Shown: in pieces, positions 35,711-44,955 of the stretch
Position numbering within the stretch: position 1 is the first letter of the stretch
Layout of the letters: the number at the start of each line of letters is the position of its first letter
Source of the DNA: Hungatella hathewayi WAL-18680
GTDB lineage: Bacteria; Bacillota; Clostridia; Lachnospirales; Lachnospiraceae
NCBI RefSeq assembly: GCF_000235505.1
Contig: NZ_JH379028.1
Coordinates: 566,849-630,848 of the forward strand
DNA: 64,000 nucleotides
Direction of reading: 5' to 3'
Position numbers and translations under genes: made by a program
Notes under the pieces: model-generated
What the model was told of the DNA's origin: nothing
The model's database searches: none
What the model saw: only the letters and a program-made list of their open reading frames with translations

Positions 35711-37250
35711 GCTCCTGCTCCTTTCCCGTCTTCGTCATCAGAAGTCCGACTTCCTCCTTGGTGGCGGTTCTGCCGTCCACAATGCCGCTGATTTGACCGC
35801 CGCAGAGTACCAGAATCCGGTCGCACAGCTCCAACAGCACGTCCAAATCCTCGCCCACGCACAGCACGGCCACGCCCTGCTTCTTCTGCTCGTTCAGCAG
35901 TCCGTAGATGGTGTAGGACGAATTGATGTCCAGCCCTCTCACCGGGTAGGCCACCATCAATACCGTAGGGTTGGAAGAAATCTCCCGCCCCACCAGCACC
36001 TTCTGTACATTTCCACCGGAGAGTCTCCGCACCGGAGTCGTCACTCCGGGAGTCACCACCTCCAGCTCCTCGATAATCCGCTCGGCCAGCTGTTTCGGCT
36101 TCTTCCTGTCCGCAAACAGGCCCCGGCCCTCGTTGTAGCCCCGCAGCATCATGTTGTCCGTCATGTCCATGGAGCCCACCAGGCCCATGCCCAGACGGTC
36201 CTCAGGCACGAAGGACAGCTTCACGCCCAGCTTGCGGATGTCCGCCGCCGACTTCTTCGACAGCAGCTCCTCCCCGCCCTCCGGCGGATAGTAGACCACT
36301 TCCCCGCCATGTAACGGCAAAAGTCCCGCAATGGCCTCCAGAAGCTCCTTCTGGCCGCTGCCGGCGATTCCGGCAATCCCCAGGATTTCCCCGCTGTTGG
36401 CGGTGAAGCTGATATCTTTGAGGGTCGCAAATCCCTCTTTATTCACACAGCCAAGCCCCCGCACCTCCAGCCGTTTCACCGGATTTGCAGGCTCTGGTCT
36501 GTCTATATTCAAATTCACTTTTTTCCCCACCATCATTTCCGTCAGGGACTCCGCCGTCGCCTCGCAGGTGTTCACCGTGCCGATATACTGGCCTTTTCGA
36601 AGCACCGATACCCGGTCTGACAGCGCCAGCACCTCGTGGAGCTTGTGGGTAATGATGATGATGGACCTGCCATCCGCCCTCATGTTGCGCAGCACGGCAA
36701 ACAGTTTCTCTGTCTCCTGGGGCGTCAAAACCGCTGTCGGCTCATCCAGAATCAGGATATTCGCCCCCCGGTATAACACTTTGATAATCTCCACGGTCTG
36801 CTTCTGGGACACCGACATGTTGTAAATCTTCTCGTCGGGATTCAGTTCAAATCCGTACCGGTCCACCAGCTCCTGGATTTTGGCGGACACGCTCTGCATG
36901 TCCAGCACTTCCTTCCCCGGCAGGCCCAAAATAATGTTCTCTGCTGCGGTCAGCACATCTACCAGCTTAAAATGCTGATGAATCATACCAATACCCAAAG
37001 CGAAGGAATCCTTCGGGGACGCGATGGTCACCTCAGTTCCATCCACAAATATCTGCCCGTCATCGGGATAATAAATGCCGGAAAGCATATTCATCAGCGT
37101 GGTCTTGCCGCTGCCGTTTTCTCCGAGAATCGAGAGGATTTCCCCCTTCTTCACCGACAGGCAGACCTTGTCGTTGGCCACCACTTTTCCAAACCGTTTT
37201 GTAATATTCTTCAATTCAATCGCAGTATGTTGTTGTTCCACAGGCCGCAC
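35703..37250 (-). CDS. BMP-type nucleoside ABC transporter ATP-binding protein
   Basis: 515 residues holding two ATPase modules in tandem. The first is complete (Walker A GENGSGKTT, Walker B ILILDEPTAVL). The second has the altered P-loop GIAGSGQKE and the signature LSGGNVQK, as usual in this sugar/nucleoside subfamily (RbsA-like). It energises import by the two permeases encoded downstream. Separated from the binding-protein gene by a hairpin that should lower its transcript level. Confidence 0.94.
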   Translation of the reverse strand: MRPVEQQHTAIELKNITKRFGKVVANDKVCLSVKKGEILSILGENGSGKTTLMNMLSGIYYPDDGQIFVDGTEVTIASPKDSFALGIGMIHQHFKLVDVLTAAENIILGLPGKEVLDMQSVSAKIQELVDRYGFELNPDEKIYNMSVSQKQTVEIIKVLYRGANILILDEPTAVLTPQETEKLFAVLRNMRADGRSIIIITHKLHEVLALSDRVSVLRKGQYIGTVNTCEATAESLTEMMVGKKVNLNIDRPEPANPVKRLEVRGLGCVNKEGFATLKDISFTANSGEILGIAGIAGSGQKELLEAIAGLLPLHGGEVVYYPPEGGEELLSKKSAADIRKLGVKLSFVPEDRLGMGLVGSMDMTDNMMLRGYNEGRGLFADRKKPKQLAERIIEELEVVTPGVTTPVRRLSGGNVQKVLVGREISSNPTVLMVAYPVRGLDINSSYTIYGLLNEQKKQGVAVLCVGEDLDVLLELCDRILVLCGGQISGIVDGRTATKEEVGLLMTKTGKEQEHE

Positions 37251-37291
37251 CCCTCCATAGATTCACAGGATTTTCTCTCCCATGAATTGAT

Positions 37292-37340
37292 AAAAAGGCG
37301 GAACGGCGGTGTACTCACGCACACCGGGCAGCTCCGCCTT
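37292..37340 (-). terminator. Intercistronic hairpin/partial terminator after BMP lipoprotein gene
   Basis: AAGGCGGAGC and CGGTGT arms pair with GTTCCGCCTT and ACACCG, ending in five T on the minus strand. Placed between the binding-protein gene and the ATPase gene, it likely lets only part of the transcripts continue, giving more binding protein than transporter. Confidence 0.8.
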
Positions 37341-37355
37341 AAGCTCTGAAAATGA

Positions 37356-38621
37356 TTAGTTTGTCAAGTCATTAATTCCGTCAATCTTGATGTCAAAGGC
37401 CGGTGCGGATGCAAACTCGGACTCATGGAAATATCCGTCGGAAATGTACTCATTTCCATCTTTCTCATAAGAATCATAAGTCTTTCCGTCCACCGTCCAG
37501 GTAGAAGTATCAAATACATGAAGAGTGCCGGCGATGATGGCATCCTCAACCTCTTTTACCTTCTCAGCCGTTCCCTCGGCAACGGTCTTCTCGTTCAGCT
37601 CGGTAATCTTGTCCGCGCCCTCGGCATAGCCGTGACACCAGTCAACCACGATGGTCTCGCCGTTCATCACGCTCTCAACCGCGTAGGTCACATAGGGACC
37701 CCAGTTGATGGAAGCGGAAGTCAGCGCCCAGTTTGGAGCGGTTGCAATCATGGAAATGTTGTAGCCCACAATCGGAACGCCAGCGGCCTCACAGGCTGTG
37801 GCTGCGCCGGTGGTATCCGCATGCTGGCTGATTAACACACATTTGTCAGCAATCAGAGCCTCAGCGGCCTCTTTCTCCAAATCGAAGCTGGCCCAGCTGT
37901 TGGTGTAGGTCACATCCATGGTAGCGGATGGACATACGGAACGCACGCCCAGGAAGAAGGAGGTATAACCACTGATCACCTCCGCGTATGGGAACGCGCC
38001 GACATAACCGATTTTCGCGGTGTCTTCTGTAATTGTACCATCTGCAATCATCTCGTTCAGCTTCATACCGGCAACCACACCGGATACGTAGCGGGACTCA
38101 TAAACAGAGGTAAAATAGTTGTGCATATTTGGCAGTCCGCTCATCTTCGCCTGATAACCGGTCGCATGGCAGAACTGAACATCCGGGAACTCCTCGGCGG
38201 CCTGAATCATATAAGACTCAAAACCGAAGCTGTTGCCGAAAATAATATTGCAGCCCTGGTCAGCCAGATCAACTGTTGCATCGTAACAGGTCTCATCCTC
38301 CGGAACCAGCCATTTGAAAATCAACTGGCTGTCATCCAGGCCAAGGGCATTCTTCATATCCATGGCGCCTGCGTAGTGAGCGGCAGTATAGCCCTCATTC
38401 TCATCGCCAATGTAGATGAAACCAACCTTCAAATCTTCTTTTGCAATCCCTGCGGTCTTGGCAGCTTCCGTCACTGCCTCGGTCTCACCTGTGGCGGTGG
38501 TATCGACAGCCGTTGTGGCAGCAGTATCCGCAGCCGTCGTCCCCGCATCCTTGGATGAACCGCAGGCGCTTAAGGACAAAACCATAACAACAGATAATGC
38601 GACGCTTATGATTTTTCTCAT
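37356..38621 (-). CDS. BMP family nucleoside-binding lipoprotein
   Basis: 421 residues. The signal peptide ends in lipobox LSACGSS. An acidic, Ala/Thr-rich linker (about 25-60) leads into the PnrA/Med-type periplasmic-binding fold (KVGFIYIGDENEGYTAAHYAG, NIIFGNSFGFESYM, GVVAGMKLNEM). The family binds purine nucleosides or, in some clades, riboflavin. The downstream ATPase and permease genes and the upstream uridine kinase and nucleoside phosphorylase genes favour nucleosides. Confidence 0.93.
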   Translation of the reverse strand: MRKIISVALSVVMVLSLSACGSSKDAGTTAADTAATTAVDTTATGETEAVTEAAKTAGIAKEDLKVGFIYIGDENEGYTAAHYAGAMDMKNALGLDDSQLIFKWLVPEDETCYDATVDLADQGCNIIFGNSFGFESYMIQAAEEFPDVQFCHATGYQAKMSGLPNMHNYFTSVYESRYVSGVVAGMKLNEMIADGTITEDTAKIGYVGAFPYAEVISGYTSFFLGVRSVCPSATMDVTYTNSWASFDLEKEAAEALIADKCVLISQHADTTGAATACEAAGVPIVGYNISMIATAPNWALTSASINWGPYVTYAVESVMNGETIVVDWCHGYAEGADKITELNEKTVAEGTAEKVKEVEDAIIAGTLHVFDTSTWTVDGKTYDSYEKDGNEYISDGYFHESEFASAPAFDIKIDGINDLTN

Positions 38622-38639
38622 TTCTTTTCTCCTCCTCGA

Positions 38640-38690
38640 ATTGATTAATCAATACCCGTCGATTATCCCATTTTCTGACAAATTTTACAA
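38640..38690 (-). promoter_or_regulatory. Promoter and palindromic operator of the nucleoside transport operon
   Basis: -35 TTGTAA (38685-38690) and -10 GATAAT (38662-38667) with a 17-bp spacer. Directly after the expected start lies a perfect 14-bp palindrome ATTGATTAATCAAT (38640-38653), a candidate repressor site before the AGGAGG of the BMP gene. Confidence 0.7.
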
Positions 38691-38724
38691 CTAGTTTACT
38701 TATGAAATTATTTATAAGCTGTAA

Positions 38725-39345
38725 TTATAAATCAGTGTCCTTTAATATTTTTTCAATATGATTCCGCACCACCTGGAAGGCGACTTCATTCATGCCGCTG
38801 TTAATCACGATGTCCGCCATAGGGCGGGTTGGCTCTACGTATAAATAGTGCATAGGCTTCACCGTCGTCAAGTACTGCTCCACCACGCCCTCGATGTCAC
38901 GCCCCCGCTCCTTCACATCCCGGATTACCCGACGGAGAATTCTCTCGTCCGCGTCGGCTTCCACGAAGATTTTGATATCCAGCAAATCCCGCAGCTTCGG
39001 GTCCGCCAGCACCAGAATTCCCTCCAGCAGAATCACCCGCTTCGGCTCCACCACAACCACGTCCTTGGAGCGGTTATGCTGGGTGTAGTCGTAAACAGGA
39101 CATTCTATCGCCTTTCCTTCTTTTAACTGGGTCAGCTGCTCCAGCAGAAGCTCCGTCTCAAAGGCGTCCGGATGGTCATAATTCACCTTCTTCCGCTCCT
39201 CAAATTCCAGTTCGTCCTGGGCCTTATAGTAATTATCGTGGTACAGCACCGCCACGTCATCCTGAAAAAATGCTTTTAATTTGTTGGTAAATGTCGATTT
39301 CCCCGAACCGGTTCCGCCGGCAATTCCTATAATAATCGTATTCAT
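38725..39345 (-). CDS. udk: Uridine kinase
   Basis: 206 residues from the ATG at 39345 (GGGGTG ribosome site eight bases upstream); the frame extends 20 codons further but without support. P-loop GIAGGTGSGKST, the YHDNYY substrate region and the lid DVKERGRD are intact. The enzyme phosphorylates uridine and cytidine in pyrimidine salvage. It lies 34 bases after the nucleoside phosphorylase gene, so both are probably one transcript feeding from the downstream nucleoside importer. Confidence 0.94.
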   Translation of the reverse strand: MNTIIIGIAGGTGSGKSTFTNKLKAFFQDDVAVLYHDNYYKAQDELEFEERKKVNYDHPDAFETELLLEQLTQLKEGKAIECPVYDYTQHNRSKDVVVVEPKRVILLEGILVLADPKLRDLLDIKIFVEADADERILRRVIRDVKERGRDIEGVVEQYLTTVKPMHYLYVEPTRPMADIVINSGMNEVAFQVVRNHIEKILKDTDL

Positions 39346-39379
39346 CTTTTGCACCCCGCCTGTTGTTTTGTACTCATCC

Positions 39380-40213
39380 TTACAGCCCGGCTCCAATCTT
39401 TTCAATGGATGCTGTCACCAGCTTTTTAAACAGAGGAGCCGCCTTGTCCGCCGCCTCCTGCACCTCTTTGTGGCTCAACGGCTCGTCCGTCATTCCACAA
39501 GCCAGATTGGAAATGAAGGAGATACCACAGATTTTCATTCCCATATGGTTGGCCGCCAGCGCCTCGCAGGCCGTGCTCATACCCACGGCATCCGCCCCCA
39601 GCGTCCTGCACATCCGCACCTCCGCCGGAGATTCATAAGCCGGACCAGTCAGCTGGATATAGACGCCCTCCTGCAGTGGAATCTGAAGTTCCCCCGCCGT
39701 CGTCTTGATCAATTCCCGCAAATCCTTATCATACACCTGGCTCATATCCGGGAACCGTGGCCCGAACTCCTCAATATTCTCTCCAATCAGCGGGGATGGC
39801 ACAAAGGTGCTGATCTGATCGTTCATCAGCATAAAATCTCCCGCATGGAAGTTCCCATTCACGCCGCCTGCCGCGTTGGTCAAAAACAGCACCTTCGCTC
39901 CCATCAGCTTCATCAGTCTCGCCGGAAGCACCACATCCTGGATGGGATACCCCTCATAGAAATGCACCCGTCCCTGCATAATCACAACCGGCACCTTCCC
40001 CACATATCCAAACACAAACCGTCCCTTATGCCCCGGAATCGTGGACACCGGAAAGCCCTCAATATCGTGATAATCCAGCGTCGCCCGGATATCAATCTCC
40101 TCCGCATAATCCCCCAGTCCGGACCCCAGCACCAACGCCACCTCCGGCTCAAAATCCACCTGCGCCCTCACACTCTCCAGACATTTCATCAACTTCTCAT
40201 AAACTGCGCTCAT
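39380..40213 (-). CDS. punA: Purine-nucleoside phosphorylase (trimeric type)
   Basis: 277 residues from ATG 40213, seven bases after GGAGG; the frame continues upstream to 40279 but without a ribosome site. Class II PNP features are present: VLGSGLGDYA (phosphate), GHKGRFVFG, GRVHFYEGY, TNAAGGVN and the purine-binding LTGPAYESPAE and GMSTACE. It splits inosine and guanosine to base and ribose-1-phosphate. Together with udk it makes this a nucleoside salvage neighbourhood. Confidence 0.94.
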   Translation of the reverse strand: MSAVYEKLMKCLESVRAQVDFEPEVALVLGSGLGDYAEEIDIRATLDYHDIEGFPVSTIPGHKGRFVFGYVGKVPVVIMQGRVHFYEGYPIQDVVLPARLMKLMGAKVLFLTNAAGGVNGNFHAGDFMLMNDQISTFVPSPLIGENIEEFGPRFPDMSQVYDKDLRELIKTTAGELQIPLQEGVYIQLTGPAYESPAEVRMCRTLGADAVGMSTACEALAANHMGMKICGISFISNLACGMTDEPLSHKEVQEAADKAAPLFKKLVTASIEKIGAGL

Positions 40214-40311
40214 TGTCATTCCTCCATCTTTTATGTTTTCTATACTCCTGGCATTGCAATTCTCTCCATATCTTATCACAATCGGAATATGGCTTCAAGA
40301 AAACATGGCAA

Positions 40312-40350
40312 AAAAATAGAAGCAGGGCCTGCTGGTTGGCTCTGCTTCTG
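40312..40350 (-). terminator. Terminator of the metal-binding protein gene
   Basis: AGAAGCAG/CTGCTTCT stem followed, after an A, by seven T on the minus strand, between the HMA gene and the nucleoside phosphorylase gene. Confidence 0.82.
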
Positions 40351-40386
40351 TCGTTTCTACTCTATTTCACTACCAGTCAATTCTTC

Positions 40387-40605
40387 TTACATCAAAATCG
40401 TGCAATCCGGTTCCACCTTCTTACACACGGCCACAACCTGGTTCATAATATCATCGAACCGGCTTTCATCGGCCTCAATAACAAGGCGCTGGGTCATAAA
40501 GCTGACGGTCGCCTTCTCCACTCCCTCAATCTTGTTGATGGCAGCCTCCATCTTCGCCGCACAGTTGGCGCAGTCCAAATCTTCCAGTTTAAATTTCTTC
40601 TTCAT
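40387..40605 (-). CDS. Heavy-metal-associated (HMA) domain protein
   Basis: 72 residues from the ATG at 40605 (GAGGAGG nine bases upstream). A single ferredoxin-like HMA fold with the metal motif LDCANCA near residue 10, as in copper chaperones and the N-termini of P-type ATPases. The stand-alone form suggests a copper or zinc carrier, although no ATPase is adjacent. Monocistronic with its own terminator. Confidence 0.88.
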   Translation of the reverse strand: MKKKFKLEDLDCANCAAKMEAAINKIEGVEKATVSFMTQRLVIEADESRFDDIMNQVVAVCKKVEPDCTILM

Positions 40606-40723
40606 TGAAGTTATCCTCCTCATTCCACGGTTCCTATTTATCACATATGAATAATTGTTCATATATTGGATTATAACTCATTTTCAGAAAAAATCAAGTG
40701 TTTTCTCAGATAATTTTTCTCAA

Positions 40724-40830
40724 TTGACAAGTTTCCTTTTGCATGGTATCATCACTACATCGATATGTATTCTATTACATATCTGTTTCAACCCCGGACA
40801 TTTCCGGGTCCAGGCTGAATCAGCCTTATT
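40724..40830 (+). other. Promoter followed by three hairpins (possible small RNA or leader)
   Basis: TTGACA (40724-40729) and TATCAT (40747-40752), 17-bp spacer. Then GATATGTA/TACATATC (40762-40783), CCCGGA/TCCGGG (40793-40808) and AGGCTG/CAGCCT (40812-40826), ending TTATTTT. The last looks like a weak terminator, so a transcript of about 75 bases is possible. It could equally be the leader of the Rpn-type remnant downstream. Confidence 0.45.
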
Positions 40831-40930
40831 TTCCAATTTAACGCAGTTTATGAAGACGCACACAACCGGAGGTGATTGAAAAAAATCTTGCCAGTTACAG
40901 ACTAATTATTTATAATAAAAGGAGAGATGG

Positions 40931-41239
40931 ATGGAGCAAAAGAACCTGCAATGGCATCCGGGGTTTTATGCCATTCTTCAGATTGAGCTGGAATAGGAAG
41001 TGGAGGAGGGAAAATATATGTGCGACGCAATCAGAGAAATATTTGCAGATGAAATCCAGGAAGCGGAGCTGAGAGCCGAATCCCGGGGAAGCGAAGAAGG
41101 AAAGAAAGCGGAAGCCACCCGCTACAGCCAGTTGATTCTGAAATTAAAAGAATGCCAGCGGCTGGATGATATCGTAAGGGCAGCCGAAAACCCTGAATTT
41201 CTACAACAGTTGTATCAGGAATTTGGATTTTCAAATTGA
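40931..41239 (+). pseudogene. Rpn/PD-(D/E)XK transposase-like protein, internally deleted
   Basis: From 40931 the frame gives MEQKNLQWHPGFYAILQIELE, the usual N-terminus of a Rpn-like (PD-(D/E)XK nuclease/'putative transposase') family frequent in Lachnospiraceae, then a TAG. The same frame resumes with MCDAIREIFADEIQE and a C-terminal helix (LDDIVRAAENPEFLQQLYQEFG) that ends such proteins. The central nuclease core of about 200 residues is missing. The C-terminal 79-codon frame from 41000 could still be translated. Best seen as a deletion relic. Confidence 0.65.
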
Positions 41240-41260
41240 TAATTCTTTCATATAGTACGC

Positions 41261-41291
41261 AAAAGGAGGCCGCAGTCCATCGGCCTCCTCC
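41261..41291. terminator. Bidirectional terminator between Rpn relic and flavodoxin
   Basis: GGAGGCCG/CGGCCTCC stem with an eight-base loop. Minus-strand reading ends CCTTTTG after the flavodoxin gene; plus-strand reading ends in a T/C-rich tail. Confidence 0.78.
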
Positions 41292-41317
41292 TTCTTTCTA
41301 TCTATCTGATTCTCTCA

Positions 41318-41821
41318 TCATTCTTTCCCAATTACCTGCTCCACGAACTCCCTGGCATGTCTGAAATCATCGTTGTTGGGATGGAGCATCCCTTCCTCGT
41401 AGGCTTTGATCATCATCCGCACCTGGGGATTGTCATTGACCTTCTGCATCTGTTTGTATTTCTCCAGAATCTGCGGAGGCATCTTGCCAGCGCACATGAA
41501 GGCACCTAAGTACTCGCAGTCATCCGGTATAAAGGCTTCCACCTGGTTCACCACCGTGTCAAAATACTCCTGGCTTCCGCCCATGCCGCAGGTGCCAAAC
41601 AGAGCCACTTTCTTTCCCGACAGCCCGGACAGCAGTTCCACAATCTCCCCACTGCAGGTTCCGCGGTTATTCCAGAATCCAACGAAATACGTATCAGCCT
41701 CCCCCTTCAATTCCTCAACCCTCTGCACGTCCTTCGACTTCCCCGGCAGAGCATTGAATATTGCCATCGCTACTTTTTCTGTATTTCCGGTTTTGCTTGA
41801 ATATACAACCAGATAATCCAT
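41318..41821 (-). CDS. Flavodoxin family protein
   Basis: 167 residues from ATG 41821 (AGGAGG eight bases upstream). The FMN phosphate loop YSSKTGNTEKVA is at the N-terminus, followed by VGFWNNRGTCSGE and LFGTCGMGGSQEYF. The long C-terminal half, FMCAGKMPPQILEKYKQM, resembles flavodoxin-like proteins that accompany bilirubin reductase (BilS), but the reductase gene is not in the window and this assignment is only a suggestion. It carries electrons in the cytoplasm. Confidence 0.88.
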   Translation of the reverse strand: MDYLVVYSSKTGNTEKVAMAIFNALPGKSKDVQRVEELKGEADTYFVGFWNNRGTCSGEIVELLSGLSGKKVALFGTCGMGGSQEYFDTVVNQVEAFIPDDCEYLGAFMCAGKMPPQILEKYKQMQKVNDNPQVRMMIKAYEEGMLHPNNDDFRHAREFVEQVIGKE

Positions 41822-41940
41822 AAAAGAGGCCTCCTTTCTATCTGTGCTCTTTTTACGCTCTACCCTAACTTTATACCTATCAGAAGCATAATTCAATACA
41901 TCTCCCGAAATGTTTATGTATGTTTAGAGTAATTTTAGAT

Positions 41941-43308
41941 TCACGCCTTCTGAGCACCGGCCTTCGCCAGAATTTTGGAGAAATTCAGTTTAAACATCAC
42001 AACCGTGGTCACAACAGCCAGCACGTCGGAGATTGGCTCCGCCAGGAACAGTCCCGTGGTGGAAAGCCCCAGTCTCGGCAGAATAATCGCCAGCGGGATC
42101 AACAGCACGATCTTACGCAGCATGGCCAGGAATACGGATATCTTCGCCTCCCCCAGAGCCAGAAACGTCTGCTGGCAGGCCATCTGGGCTCCAAAGATGG
42201 TGAATCCCAGAAAATAGATGCGCATCCCGTGGGACGCCACGCGGATAATCTCCGGGTCACTGCTGAACAACGAGACAAACAGTCCCGGAAACAGCAGGAA
42301 ACTTCCGGCGCCCACAACGGTAAACACCATAGCGGCGGCTAGCAGATGCTGAAACGCCTTCTTCACCCGCTCCACATTTCCCGCACCATAATTGTAGCTG
42401 ATAATCGGCGTCGCCCCCTGGGCAATCCCCTGGATTGGCAGAAACAGCATCTGGGAGAGACTGAAAATGATGGTCATCGCCCCCACATAGAAATCATTTC
42501 CAAACTTCTGCATTCCGGTATTGAACGTCAGCTGCACCAGACACTCGGTGGACTGCATGATAAACGGGGATACCCCCAGCAGCAGCACCGGCGCCAGGAT
42601 AGCCCGGTCCAGTTTGAAATATTTTCTGCGTATTTTTAACACACTCTTTTTGCTGCACAGGAACACCACCACCCAGATCGCTGACACCGTCTGGCTGATA
42701 ATCGTGGCCAGCGCCGCTCCTGACACGCCCATGTGGAAACCGAATATCAGAATCGGGTCCAGCACAATGTTGATGATGGCGCCAATCAGGACGGTCATCA
42801 TACCGGTTTTGGCAAATCCCTGGCAGGTGATGAACTGGTTTAATCCCAGCGCGGCCTGAACCGAGATGGTGCCAATCAGGTATATTCCCAGATACTGGTT
42901 TGCATAGACGATGGTATTTTCGCTGGCGCCGAACATCATCAAAAGAGGTTCTTTCACAATCAGGAAAATGGCGCTCAGCACGATAGATAACACAATCAAA
43001 AAGGCAGTGGAACTTCCTAATATTCTCTCCGCGCCCTCGTTATCCTTCTGCCCCATGCAGATGGAGGCCCGCGGAGCCCCGCCCATGCCTACCAGCGCGG
43101 AAAACGCCGATATGAGCAAAATAATAGGAAACGCCACTCCCAATCCGGCCAAGGCCATGGAGCCCGTTCCCGGAATCCTTCCCACGTAAATTCTGTCTAC
43201 CATGTTGTAGAGGAGATTTACAATCTGCGCAAATACGGTGGGCACCGCCAGTTCGAACATCAGTTTGCCAATCGGCGCCGTCCCCAGTTTATCTTTGTCA
43301 TTAGCCAT
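41941..43308 (-). CDS. MATE family efflux transporter (MepA-like)
   Basis: 455 residues with twelve predicted membrane helices in two halves, beginning LGTAPIGKLMFELAVPTV and with the family region YNMVDRIYVGRIPG. It exports drugs or metabolites using a cation gradient. It lies alone between the flavodoxin gene and an amino-acid transporter operon; substrate unknown. Confidence 0.92.
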   Translation of the reverse strand: MANDKDKLGTAPIGKLMFELAVPTVFAQIVNLLYNMVDRIYVGRIPGTGSMALAGLGVAFPIILLISAFSALVGMGGAPRASICMGQKDNEGAERILGSSTAFLIVLSIVLSAIFLIVKEPLLMMFGASENTIVYANQYLGIYLIGTISVQAALGLNQFITCQGFAKTGMMTVLIGAIINIVLDPILIFGFHMGVSGAALATIISQTVSAIWVVVFLCSKKSVLKIRRKYFKLDRAILAPVLLLGVSPFIMQSTECLVQLTFNTGMQKFGNDFYVGAMTIIFSLSQMLFLPIQGIAQGATPIISYNYGAGNVERVKKAFQHLLAAAMVFTVVGAGSFLLFPGLFVSLFSSDPEIIRVASHGMRIYFLGFTIFGAQMACQQTFLALGEAKISVFLAMLRKIVLLIPLAIILPRLGLSTTGLFLAEPISDVLAVVTTVVMFKLNFSKILAKAGAQKA

Positions 43309-43374
43309 ACATAAAACCCTTCTTTCTAATCCGTCTGAGCCGCTTTTCGCAGCCCACTTCTATCAGTATACAAC

Positions 43375-43402
43375 AAAACCAGAGGATTTGAAACCCTCTG
43401 GT
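43375..43402 (-). terminator. Terminator of the first amino-acid ABC operon
   Basis: ACCAGAGG/CCTCTGGT stem with a nine-base loop, followed on the minus strand by TTTTGTTGT, about 45 bases past the ATPase stop. Confidence 0.82.
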
Positions 43403-43447
43403 CTGTCTTCGAATTCTTAAATTTCTATAAGTTTCCGCACTCACACG

Positions 43448-44203
43448 TTACAGTACCTTACTCAAAAAGTTCTTCAGTCTCTCATTTTTCGGATTCTCAA
43501 AGAATTCCGCCGGTGCATTTTCCTCCATGAAATACCCTTCGTCCATGAACATCACACGGGTCGCCACCTCTCTGGCAAATCCCATCTCGTGGGTGACAAC
43601 CACCATGGTCATCTTCTCGTCGGCCAAGTCCCTCATGACATTGAGGACCTCGCCAACCATCTCCGGGTCCAGGGCCGATGTGGGCTCGTCGAAGAGCATC
43701 ACATCCGGTTTCATGCACAGCGCGCGCACGATGGCAATCCTCTGTTTCTGTCCGCCGGACAGCTGGCTTGGATAGGCATCCGCCCGGTCCGCCAGTCCCA
43801 CCCGCTCCAAGAGCCGCATGGCTTCCGCCTCGGCATCCTTCTGGGACACGCCCTGAAGCTTCACGGGAGCGATGGTCAGATTCTTCATAATCGTCATGTG
43901 GGGAAACAGGTTAAACTGCTGGAACACCATGCCCATCTTCTGACGGTGCTTGTCGATATCCGTCTTGGCGTCGACAATGTCCACGCCCTCGAAAAAAATG
44001 CTTCCGTCCGTGGCCTCCTCCAGCCGGTTTAAGCACCTCAAAAATGTACTTTTTCCGGAGCCGGACGGCCCGATGACACAGACCACATCCCCCTTATAAA
44101 TATCCACACTGATATCCTTCAAAACTTCCATACTGCCAAATTTCTTGCCCAGATGCTGAACCCGGATTAAAGGCTCGCCTTCCATCATTCGATTAGTGGT
44201 CAC
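43448..44203 (-). CDS. Polar amino-acid ABC transporter ATP-binding protein (GlnQ-like)
   Basis: 251 residues: Walker [10 protein letters not shown], signature LSGGQKQR, Walker [13 protein letters not shown] and the HEMGFA switch typical of the polar amino-acid uptake family. The start overlaps the permease stop by about ten bases. Last gene of a binding protein-permease-ATPase operon. Confidence 0.94.
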   Translation of the reverse strand: MTTNRMMEGEPLIRVQHLGKKFGSMEVLKDISVDIYKGDVVCVIGPSGSGKSTFLRCLNRLEEATDGSIFFEGVDIVDAKTDIDKHRQKMGMVFQQFNLFPHMTIMKNLTIAPVKLQGVSQKDAEAEAMRLLERVGLADRADAYPSQLSGGQKQRIAIVRALCMKPDVMLFDEPTSALDPEMVGEVLNVMRDLADEKMTMVVVTHEMGFAREVATRVMFMDEGYFMEENAPAEFFENPKNERLKNFLSKVL

Positions 44204-44885
44204 TGCTTCTCAACCTCCTCTCCAGCTTCTGCACAAAGTAAGTAAATATCATGACCATCACAAGGTAGATGATGGCCGCCGCAATCAGCGGCATGAAAGC
44301 GCTGTACGTCCTGCTTCGGATAATATCCGCGCCCTTGGTCAAATCCTGGATGGCAATGTAACCGGCCACGGAGGTCTCCTTCAGCAGCACGATAAACTCG
44401 TTACAGAGCGCCGGCAGCACGTTCTTAAACGCCTGTGGCATGATAATGTAAATCATGGTCTGGGTATAATTAAATCCCAGACTCCGCCCCGCCTCAAACT
44501 GACCGTTGTCGATGGACATGATGCCGCTTCGAAAGATCTCCGCCACGTAGGCGCCGGAGTTGATGCCGAAGGCCATAACCGCCACCAGAATCTTGTCAAT
44601 CTTCATCGAGCCGAATACCACGAAATAGATAATCAAAAGCTGAATCAGAACCGGAGTTCCGCGGATTACCGCCAGATAAATCTTGCAGAGGGCATTTAAA
44701 AAGCCCAGTCTGTGCGTCTTGTCATAGGTGGAGCGAATCACCGCGATGAGAAAGCCCAGAATAATACCGATTAACACGGCAAAAAATGTAATTTTTAATG
44801 TATTACCCAGGCCGTCCACGATGTATTTCCATCGGTCATCCTGAATAAAGTTCTGATAAAACGAAGCCTTAAAATTATCTAACAT
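44193..44885 (-). CDS. Polar amino-acid ABC transporter permease
   Basis: 230 residues from the ATG at 44885, supported by GGAAGGG just upstream. About five membrane helices; the HisM/GlnP motif region ([16 protein letters not shown]) and the EAA loop ([27 protein letters not shown]) are intact. It should dimerise and work with the adjacent ATPase. Confidence 0.94.
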   Translation of the reverse strand: MLDNFKASFYQNFIQDDRWKYIVDGLGNTLKITFFAVLIGIILGFLIAVIRSTYDKTHRLGFLNALCKIYLAVIRGTPVLIQLLIIYFVVFGSMKIDKILVAVMAFGINSGAYVAEIFRSGIMSIDNGQFEAGRSLGFNYTQTMIYIIMPQAFKNVLPALCNEFIVLLKETSVAGYIAIQDLTKGADIIRSRTYSAFMPLIAAAIIYLVMVMIFTYFVQKLERRLRSSDH

Positions 44886-44955
44886 ACTACCCTTCCTACC
44901 TTTCCAGGTCTGCACATGCAGGCGTGGATTTCCTTAATATCTGTTATGGTGTGTA

